Shown: piece after piece, positions 58,108 to 64,000 of the stretch
Numbering within the stretch: the stretch's first letter is position 1
Layout: each line of letters starts with the position of its first letter
NCBI RefSeq assembly: GCF_014212055.1
Contig: NZ_JACJVO010000040.1
Coordinates: 41,826 to 105,825 of the forward strand
Direction: 5' to 3'
Source: Cohnella zeiphila
Lineage (GTDB): Bacteria; Bacillota; Bacilli; Paenibacillales; Paenibacillaceae
Length of the DNA: 64,000 nt
Notes under the pieces: model-generated
Databases searched by the model: none
What the model was told of the DNA's origin: nothing
Seen by the model: only the letters and a program-made list of their open reading frames with translations
Made by a program: the position numbers and the translations under genes

Positions 58108-59271
58108 ATGGAACGGATTTATTTCGACTACGCCGCGACGGCGCCGATGCTCCCGGAAGCGATTCGCGCTTACGCGGAGACGGCGTCGGCCGGTCCGGCC
58201 AACCCGTCGAGCCTGCATTCGTTCGGGCGCGAAGCGCGTAGCCATCTGACGGCGGCGCGCGACGCGCTCGCGCGAATGCTCGTCTGCCGCGCCGACGAGC
58301 TGGCGTTCACCGGCGGCGGCACGGAGAGCGACAACGCCGCGCTGTACGGCGCCGCCTGGGCGCAGCGGCGGCGGGACGGAGCGCGGAAGCGGATCGTCAC
58401 GACGGCGGTCGAGCATCACGCCGTCCTGAACGCCTGCCGCAAGCTGGAAGCCGAAGGCTTCGGGCTGACGCTGCTCCCCGTCGACGGGGAAGGCAAAGTC
58501 AGCGCCGCCGACGCGCGGGCGGCGATCGGGTCCGATACGGCCGTCGTCAGCGTGATGACGGGCAACAACGAGACCGGCACCTTGCAGCCGGTCGCCGAGA
58601 TCGGACGGATCGCCCGCGAAGCCGGCGCCGTCATGCATACCGATGCGGTACAGGCGTTCGGCTACGAGCCGCTGGAGCTGGATAAGCTGCCGGTCGACCT
58701 GCTCAGCTTGTCGGCCCACAAGGTGGGCGGGCCGCAGGGCGTCGGCGCGCTGTTCATCCGCCAGGGCACGCCGTTCGAACCGACGCAGCGGGGAGGCTCG
58801 CAAGAGCGCAACCGCCGCGCCGGAACCGAGAACGTCGCCGGCATCGCCGCGTTCGCCAAAGCGGCGGAGCTCGCGGTCTCCGGCCGCGCCGCCCGCCGCG
58901 AACGCGCCGAAGCGGTTCGCGCCGCGCTCATAGCGCAATTGACCGAACAAATCGGCTCCGAGGCGTTCCGTATCAACGGAAGCTCCGATCCCGCCGGCCG
59001 GCTGCCGCACATTCTAAGCGTCGGCTTCGACGGCGTCTCGAACGAGACGATGCTGATGAACCTCGACCTGGCGGGAGTCGCCGCCTCCGGCGGTTCGGCT
59101 TGCACGTCCGGCTCGCTGCAGCCGTCGCATGTGCTGAAGGCGATGGGACTTTCCGACCCTTTTTGCAGGTCGACGGTTCGATTTAGTTTTGGAATGGGGA
59201 ATGATACCGCAGAGGCCCAAAAAACCGCAAAAATCATTGCAACCATTATCGGCCGCCTGCGTATTAGATAA
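58108..59271 (+). CDS. yrvO: Cysteine desulfurase (YrvO type)
   Basis: 387 residues, PLP enzyme of the NifS/IscS class. YFDYAATAPMLPEA at the N terminus, PLP Lys in SLSAHKVGGPQGVG, His in TAVEHHAVL, and catalytic Cys in GSACTSGSLQPSHVL. In Bacillus YrvO passes sulfur to MnmA for tRNA thiolation; mnmA is the divergent neighbour. ATG 58108 follows AAGGGTGAG. Confidence 0.95.
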   Translation: MERIYFDYAATAPMLPEAIRAYAETASAGPANPSSLHSFGREARSHLTAARDALARMLVCRADELAFTGGGTESDNAALYGAAWAQRRRDGARKRIVTTAVEHHAVLNACRKLEAEGFGLTLLPVDGEGKVSAADARAAIGSDTAVVSVMTGNNETGTLQPVAEIGRIAREAGAVMHTDAVQAFGYEPLELDKLPVDLLSLSAHKVGGPQGVGALFIRQGTPFEPTQRGGSQERNRRAGTENVAGIAAFAKAAELAVSGRAARRERAEAVRAALIAQLTEQIGSEAFRINGSSDPAGRLPHILSVGFDGVSNETMLMNLDLAGVAASGGSACTSGSLQPSHVLKAMGLSDPFCRSTVRFSFGMGNDTAEAQKTAKIIATIIGRLRIR

Positions 59272-59301
59272 CAGCGGCTCTTGCCCAGAGGTGCCATCCA
59301 C

Positions 59302-59847
59302 GTGCGAAACTTGCAGCAAATGATCGGTTTGCCCGTTCTTCTGGACAGCGGCAAACGGGTCGGACACATACAGGATATCGGTTTCGACGAATTTTGGCGG
59401 CTTTCCTGCCTGGTCTTGGATACGAGAGTTTGGTTCCGGCGGGCGGCGGTAAGAATCGTGAAGTGGAACGACGTCGCGGTATGCGGGGAAGACGCGGTCA
59501 TTATCCGCAGCCCGGGTTCCGTGACGACCATTCGCCGGAGCGAGTTGCTCCGTTCCTTCCAGACCGGCATCGTTCAGCTCAAGGAGCTGCCTGTTTTTAC
59601 GGTGGATGGACAAGAATTGGGTAGAGTTTCCGACGTTTATTTTCGTAAGTCCGAGGGTACACAAATTATAGGATATGAATTGACGGACGGTTTTCTCGCG
59701 GATGTGTTCGAAGGTCGGCGCCGGTTGCTAATTCCGGATGGGCCTGAGGGCGTCACGTTGGGCGAAGATGCCATCTTGGTTCCCGCTTCTTGCGATCGGG
59801 TGCTGGAGAGAGAACCTACGCGGAAAGTGACAGGTGAGAAGCGATGA
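59302..59847 (+). CDS. PRC-barrel domain protein (YrrD-like)
   Basis: 181 residues with two PRC-barrel repeats: LQQMIGLPVLLDSGKRVGHIQDI (split as MIGLPVLLDSGKRVG) and LKELPVFTVDGQELGRVSDVYF (split as LPVFTVDGQELGRV). Such small beta-barrel proteins act as protein-interaction modules. I choose GTG 59302, 8 bp after GAGGTG; TTG 59281 has no ribosome site. The yrrD gene lies in the same mnmA neighbourhood in Bacillus. It overlaps the next gene by 4 bp. Confidence 0.82.
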   Translation: MRNLQQMIGLPVLLDSGKRVGHIQDIGFDEFWRLSCLVLDTRVWFRRAAVRIVKWNDVAVCGEDAVIIRSPGSVTTIRRSELLRSFQTGIVQLKELPVFTVDGQELGRVSDVYFRKSEGTQIIGYELTDGFLADVFEGRRRLLIPDGPEGVTLGEDAILVPASCDRVLEREPTRKVTGEKR

Positions 59848-60053
59848 TGATGAGATGCCCCAACTGCAACTCCAAGGATATCGGCAAGATCGGATCGCAT
59901 CAGTTTTACTGCTGGAGCTGCTTTATCGAGCTGACGGTGAACGGAGACAAGATGTCCGTTTATCAAGTGGAAGAAGACGGTACGCTCAGTTCGCTGGACG
60001 ATTTGTTCTTCGAAGAGCCGATCGCCCCGCAAGTTCACGCGGGCGGCATGTAA
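59844..60053 (+). CDS. Small zinc-ribbon protein
   Basis: 69 residues: MRCPNCNSKDIGKIG and FYCWSCFIELT give two CxxC pairs of a zinc ribbon, then an acidic tail (EEDGTLSSLDDLFFEE). Function unknown. The start is one of three consecutive ATGs from 59844, overlapping the previous stop, behind AGGTGAG. It shares the transcript with the PRC-barrel gene. Confidence 0.85.
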   Translation: MMMRCPNCNSKDIGKIGSHQFYCWSCFIELTVNGDKMSVYQVEEDGTLSSLDDLFFEEPIAPQVHAGGM

Positions 60054-60080
60054 TTTTTACATTCACCGCCACAAGCGGCA

Positions 60081-60121
60081 ACGCCCCGGTCACTCCGCGC
60101 CCATTCGCGGAATGGCCGGGG
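60081..60121 (+). other. Strong hairpin after the zinc-ribbon gene
   Basis: GCCCCGGTCACTCCGCG pairs with CGCGGAATGGCCGGGGC. There is only a weak T tail, so it may be a poor terminator or a processing site. Confidence 0.6.
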
Positions 60122-60141
60122 CTATTCGCATTTGTAGGAGG

Positions 60142-60169
60142 TTTACGGCTGGGGACAAGTACATATACT
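60142..60169 (+). promoter_or_regulatory. Possible promoter before the AI-2E-type transporter gene
   Basis: TTTACG at 60142-60147, 16-bp spacer, TATACT at 60164-60169. It coincides with a ribosome-site-like AGGAGG (60136-60141) that has no matching start in the transporter frame. Confidence 0.45.
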
Positions 60170-60213
60170 GGTGTAGGAGAGGGCCGCAAGCGGAAGGCCG
60201 TTCCAAGCGGGGG

Positions 60214-61293
60214 GTGACGCGTCTGTTCCGGTTTGCCCAGAGTCGTTTGTTCGCCGTGCTGGTGTACGCCATACTCGGGCTGCTCGTCCTGTTTCTCATC
60301 ATTCAGGTGAGGCCGATGCTCCAATCCATCTACCGTTTCGTAAGGGCGGTATCGGCTCCTTTTTTCGTCGCGATGATTATCGCCTACATGCTGAATCCGG
60401 TCGTCAGCCTGCTGCACAATCGCAAAGTGCCGCGCACGGCGGCGGTGCTGCTGATCTACGCCGTCTTCATCTGCAGCTGCGTCGTCATCTTCGTCAACGT
60501 GACGCCGATGTTCGTCGGCCAGGTCCGGGAGCTCAACGAGCACGTGCCGGAGCTGACGATCAAGGCCCAGAGCATGATGGATCACTTCAACAACAACGAC
60601 ATGCTTCCCGAGAGCGTAAGGAACGGGATCAACCGGGCCATCTCGGGGTTGGAAAAGCAAGTGTCCGAGCGGATCGCCGCCTTCATGAACAACATCGGCG
60701 CGGTCGTCAACGTCGTGTTCCTGGCGATGATCGTTCCGTTTCTGGCTTTCTACATATTGAAGGACATGGACGTCATCGAACGCGCCGCCTTCAAGTACGT
60801 GCCGCGTTCGAAGCGCCAGGGGACCGTGCGGATGCTCAAGGAGATCGACGAGGCGCTCGGCAGCTACATTCGCGGACAGCTTATCGTCTCGCTATGCGTG
60901 GGCGTGGCCGCTTATATCGGCTACCTGATCATCGGCATGCCGTATCCGCTGCTCATGGCCGCTTTCGTCGCGCTGTTCGATATCATTCCGTACCTGGGGC
61001 CTTTCTTCGGCGCGCTGCCGGCGCTGATCATGGCGACGACGATCTCCTGGAAAATGGCGCTGCTCGTCGTCATCGTCAACACGCTGTGCCAGACGCTGGA
61101 GAGCAACGTGATCAGCCCCCAGGTGGTCGGCAAGTCGATGCGGATGCACCCGCTGACGATCATCTTCGTGCTGCTGATCGGCGGCGAGCTGGCGGGCGTC
61201 ATCGGGATGATTCTGGCCGTTCCTTTCTATGCGGCCCTGAAAGTCGTGGCCCAGCACCTGTTCGCTTACTACATTCGGCGAAAAACCGTTTGA
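60214..61293 (+). CDS. AI-2E family transporter (YrrI-like)
   Basis: 359 residues, about eight membrane helices. Seen: FFVAMIIAYMLNPVVSLL, MIVPFLAFYILKDMD, SYIRGQLIVSLCVGVAAYIG (split) and IPYLGPFFGALPALIMA with NVISPQVVGKSMRMHPLTI. The family has been linked to autoinducer-2 export but most members are uncharacterised. The start is uncertain: GTG 60214 has only a weak site; an ATG at 60112 would add 34 unconserved residues. It ends inside the alaS promoter. Confidence 0.85.
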   Translation: MTRLFRFAQSRLFAVLVYAILGLLVLFLIIQVRPMLQSIYRFVRAVSAPFFVAMIIAYMLNPVVSLLHNRKVPRTAAVLLIYAVFICSCVVIFVNVTPMFVGQVRELNEHVPELTIKAQSMMDHFNNNDMLPESVRNGINRAISGLEKQVSERIAAFMNNIGAVVNVVFLAMIVPFLAFYILKDMDVIERAAFKYVPRSKRQGTVRMLKEIDEALGSYIRGQLIVSLCVGVAAYIGYLIIGMPYPLLMAAFVALFDIIPYLGPFFGALPALIMATTISWKMALLVVIVNTLCQTLESNVISPQVVGKSMRMHPLTIIFVLLIGGELAGVIGMILAVPFYAALKVVAQHLFAYYIRRKTV

Positions 61294-61319
61294 CAGCCCG
61301 GAAAACGGTTGTCTATAAT
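61290..61319 (+). promoter_or_regulatory. Promoter of the alaS leader
   Basis: A perfect TTGACA (61290-61295) and TATAAT (61314-61319), spacer 18 bp. The -35 overlaps the stop of the transporter gene. Confidence 0.85.
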
Positions 61320-61620
61320 CAAACTGATTATTCATTACGCCAAAGCGTAGACAAGACAAGAGTACGTCGTAGACCGCAGGCCAGAGAGAAGATTCCGACG
61401 CGTTTCCCCTTAGGTTATTCGTGCAGTTCGCAAGACGGGAAAACGCTTGGCTGGAAGAATCTTCCATGCGAAGGACGACGGAAGCCGGTCTTGGAGCTCG
61501 AACATTCGACGGGAGGGCCCGTTAACGCCCGCATAAGGCGATTGCTCCGCACGCGCGGCGCAATAACCAGGGTGGTACCGCGATGAATTCGTCCCTGACT
61601 GTCGGGGGCGTTTTTTTATT
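61320..61620 (+). ncRNA. T-box riboswitch upstream of alaS
   Basis: The leader of about 300 nt contains the T-box AGGGTGGTACCGCG at 61569-61582, which pairs with the acceptor end of uncharged tRNA, and a terminator with T7 at 61590-61617. It should allow alaS transcription when uncharged tRNA-Ala accumulates. I could not fix the specifier codon with certainty. It lies between the promoter at 61290 and alaS. Confidence 0.9.
61590..61617 (+). terminator. T-box-controlled terminator
   Basis: CGTCCC and GGGGGCG form the stem over a TGACTGTC loop, followed by seven T; the 5' side overlaps the antiterminator region. Confidence 0.8.
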
Positions 61621-61650
61621 TTTTCAAGTCCGTAGGAGGCAGAGAGTCCG

Positions 61651-64000
61651 ATGAAACCGATGAAAGCTGCGGAAATTCGCGAGAAATGGCTGAAGTTTTT
61701 TGCAAGCAAGGGGCACCACATCGAACACAGCGCTTCGCTCGTGCCGCACAACGATCCTTCCTTGCTCTGGATCAATGCCGGCATGGCGCCGCTTAAAGCT
61801 TATTTCGACGGGAGGGTGAAGCCGGAGAACCCACGCATCGCCAATTCCCAGAAGTGCATTCGTACCAACGACATCGAGAACGTCGGGAAAACGCGCCGGC
61901 ACCATACGTTTTTCGAGATGCTCGGCAACTTCTCGATCGGCGACTATTTCAAGGAAGAAGCGATTGCGTGGGCGTGGGAATTCCTGACCGGACCCGAATG
62001 GATCGGCTTCGAGCCGGATAAGCTGTCGGTGACGATCCATCCGGAGGACGAGGAGGCGTTCCGCTTCTGGAACGAGAAGATCGGCATTCCCGAGGAGCGG
62101 ATCGTCAAGCTGGAGGACAACTTCTGGGATATCGGCGAAGGGCCTTGCGGACCGTGCACCGAGATCTTCTACGACCGCGGAGAGAAGTACGGCGACTTGT
62201 CCGATCCCGAATGCTTTCCGGGCGGCGAGAACGAGCGCTTCCTCGAAGTGTGGAACCTCGTCTTCTCGCAATTCAACCATAACAAGGACGGCAGCTACAC
62301 GCCGCTTCCGAACAAGAACATCGACACCGGCGCCGGCCTCGAGCGCTTCGCGTCGATCGTGCAGGACGTCGACTCGAACTTCGACACCGATCTGTTCCAG
62401 CCGATCATCGCCCATACGGCCCGCATCGCCGGCATCTCGTACAAGGCGAATCCCGAGCACGACGTCGCGCTGAAGGTGATCGCCGACCATATCCGCACGG
62501 TGACGTTCGCCGTCGGCGACGGCGTCCTTCCTTCCAATGAAGGCCGGGGCTACATTATCCGCCGCCTGCTGCGCCGCGCCGTCCGCTACGGCAAGGTAAT
62601 CGGCATCGACCGCCCGTTCCTGTGGGAGCTGCTGCCGACGGTGGGCGACATCATGGGCTCCTACTATCCGGAAGTGGTGGACAAGCGCGAATTTATCGAG
62701 AAGGTCGTGCGCACCGAGGAAGAGCGGTTCCATGAGACGCTGAGCGACGGGTTGTCCATTCTGGCCGATCTGGCCGGCAAGGCCCGTTCCGAAGGCGTGA
62801 GCCGGATCTCCGGCCCGGACGCGTTCAAGCTGTACGATACGTACGGGTTCCCGTTCGACCTGACGGAAGATTACGCCGCCGAGCAAGGAATGACCGTCGA
62901 CCGCGAAGGGTTCGACGCCGCGATGGAGGAGCAGCGCGAGCGCGCGCGCGCCGCGCGGCAGGAGACGGACAGCATGAAGGTGCAGGGCGGACCGCTCTCC
63001 GATTTGACGGAGAAAAGCGAGTTCGTGGGCTACGATACGCTGACGGCGGAAGCGAGAGTCGTCGCCATCGTCTCCGGCGACGAGTTCGTGGACATGGCGG
63101 GCGTGGACCAATCGGTGGCGGTCGTGCTCGACCGGACGCCTTTCTACGCGGAGAGCGGCGGCCAGGTCAGCGACGGCGGAACGCTCGCGGGCGCCGGCGG
63201 CGTGCTCGCTTCCGTGAACGGCATGAGCAAGGCGCCGCTCGGCCAGCCGGTGCATCACGTCACGATCGTCTCCGGCGCGCTCAAAGTCGGCGACGTCGTC
63301 TCGGCGAGCGTCAATGCGGCGGACCGCGGCGACATCGTGCGCAACCATACGGCGACGCACCTGCTGCACAAGGCGCTCAAGGAAGTGCTCGGCCAGCACG
63401 TCAACCAGGCCGGTTCGCTCGTCGAGCCGGAGCGGCTGCGCTTCGACTTCTCGCACTTCGGGGCGATCACGCCGGAGGAGCTGGCGGACGTGGAGCGCCG
63501 CGTCAACGAGCAGATCTGGCACGGCACGGACGTGGACATCAGCCTGAAGCCGATCGCCGAAGCGAAGGCGATGGGCGCGATGGCGCTGTTCGGCGAGAAA
63601 TACGGGGACATCGTGCGCGTCGTGCGCGTCGGCGATTACAGCCTGGAGCTGTGCGGCGGCTGCCACGTGCGCAACACGGCGCAGATCGGCCTGTTCAAGC
63701 TGGTGAGCGAGAGCGGCATCGGCTCCGGCGTGCGCCGGATCGAAGCGGTGACGGGCCGCCATGCTTATGCGTACCTGGATGAGCAACTGCAGCTGCTGCG
63801 CGGAGCCGCCGCCCTGCTGAAATGCAACGTCGCCGACGTGCCGAAGCGCATCGAGGCTGCGCAGGCGGAAGCGCGCGAGCTGGCGCGCGAGAACGAGTCG
63901 CTGCAGGGCAAGCTGGGCCGCCTTGAAGCGGCGGACCTGGCCGGCCGCGCCAAGACGGTCGGCGGCGTGACGCTGCTGGCGGCGCAGGCGAACGTCGGCG
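61651..64000 (+). CDS. alaS: Alanyl-tRNA synthetase (cut by the window edge)
   Basis: 783 residues are visible; the full protein is about 880, so the C-terminal dimerisation part is cut off. Charges tRNA-Ala. Class II motifs are in KWLKFFASKGHHIEHSAS (split), NDPSLLWINAGMAPLK (split) and RRHHTFFEMLGNFSIGDYF (split as HHTFFEMLGNFSIG). The editing domain has HTATHLLHKAL and CGGCHVRNT with the zinc ligands. ATG 61651 follows TAGGAGG. Regulated by the T-box upstream. Confidence 0.96.
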   Translation, partial: MKPMKAAEIREKWLKFFASKGHHIEHSASLVPHNDPSLLWINAGMAPLKAYFDGRVKPENPRIANSQKCIRTNDIENVGKTRRHHTFFEMLGNFSIGDYFKEEAIAWAWEFLTGPEWIGFEPDKLSVTIHPEDEEAFRFWNEKIGIPEERIVKLEDNFWDIGEGPCGPCTEIFYDRGEKYGDLSDPECFPGGENERFLEVWNLVFSQFNHNKDGSYTPLPNKNIDTGAGLERFASIVQDVDSNFDTDLFQPIIAHTARIAGISYKANPEHDVALKVIADHIRTVTFAVGDGVLPSNEGRGYIIRRLLRRAVRYGKVIGIDRPFLWELLPTVGDIMGSYYPEVVDKREFIEKVVRTEEERFHETLSDGLSILADLAGKARSEGVSRISGPDAFKLYDTYGFPFDLTEDYAAEQGMTVDREGFDAAMEEQRERARAARQETDSMKVQGGPLSDLTEKSEFVGYDTLTAEARVVAIVSGDEFVDMAGVDQSVAVVLDRTPFYAESGGQVSDGGTLAGAGGVLASVNGMSKAPLGQPVHHVTIVSGALKVGDVVSASVNAADRGDIVRNHTATHLLHKALKEVLGQHVNQAGSLVEPERLRFDFSHFGAITPEELADVERRVNEQIWHGTDVDISLKPIAEAKAMGAMALFGEKYGDIVRVVRVGDYSLELCGGCHVRNTAQIGLFKLVSESGIGSGVRRIEAVTGRHAYAYLDEQLQLLRGAAALLKCNVADVPKRIEAAQAEARELARENESLQGKLGRLEAADLAGRAKTVGGVTLLAAQANVG

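Noticed and set aside
61624..63786. 720-residue open frame opposite alaS
   Set aside because: Antisense shadow of alaS, rich in R, H and V with no domain.

Overview
The window reads as a chromosomal segment of a GC-rich member of the Paenibacillaceae (Cohnella/Paenibacillus type). GC is high by eye; I did not compute it. Signs for this are AGGAGG-type ribosome sites with frequent TTG and GTG starts, a YesM/YesN-type two-component pair, copper-amine-oxidase-N (stalk) domain surface proteins, the ytxG-ytxH pair, a cymR-yrvO-mnmA-yrrD neighbourhood, a T-box in front of alaS, and a hemE-hemH-hemY operon. There is no rRNA, tRNA, prophage or CRISPR array. Most genes are housekeeping or carbohydrate genes. 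Both end genes are cut by the window.

Layout. 1-9300: aldo/keto reductase; an IS1595-like transposase gene flanked by short repeats; a LacI regulator with ThuA and Gfo/Idh/MocA genes (sugar-derivative use); a PLD-type nuclease lipoprotein; a GH2 beta-mannosidase. 9400-14900: a minus-strand redox operon (small membrane protein, ApbE flavin transferase, ferric-reductase-like membrane protein) divergent from an OmpR-type two-component system, then a holin-like protein and a CuA cupredoxin. 14900-21300: small conserved genes, a SufR-like regulator, ytxG-ytxH, glutamate racemase, a LysM peptidoglycan peptidase and a HesB-like protein. 21500-26700 (minus): SGNH/stalk protein, MBOAT acyltransferase and an LTA-synthase-like enzyme, a probable cell-envelope polymer modification locus. 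27000-35100: O-methyltransferase, MFS pump, heme operon, and a TetR regulator divergent from a DHA2 drug pump. 35160-35550: second repeat cluster. 35700-46700: YesM/YesN pair, esterase, histidine-kinase remnant, CapA, GDPD, FAH-family protein, and a sugar ABC importer without its ATPase. 46700-55600: stalk protein, DNA glycosylase, M29 aminopeptidase, GAF/HD-GYP phosphodiesterase, YfiT-like enzyme, oligoendopeptidase F, small genes, cold-shock protein. 55700-55900: third repeat cluster of a different sequence family. 56200-64000: mnmA, cymR, yrvO, yrrD-like gene, zinc ribbon, AI-2E-type transporter, T-box and alaS.

The most unusual feature is a pair of intergenic repeat systems. Family A (13 copies, invariant CGAAATCCC-N6-TCAGG) lies in arrays with a period of mostly 52-57 bp. 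Plus-oriented copies stand on the left and inverted copies on the right. One cluster brackets a single IS1595-like transposase gene whose catalytic positions look altered and whose promoter carries two LexA/SOS-box-like sites; the other cluster, 33 kb away, has no transposase. Family B (four copies, two direct then two inverted, exactly 50 bp apart on each side) has the same geometry with a different sequence. My working idea is a REP/RAYT-like arrangement built on an IS1595-type protein under DNA-damage control. The repeats and promoter sites are seen directly; the mechanism is inference.
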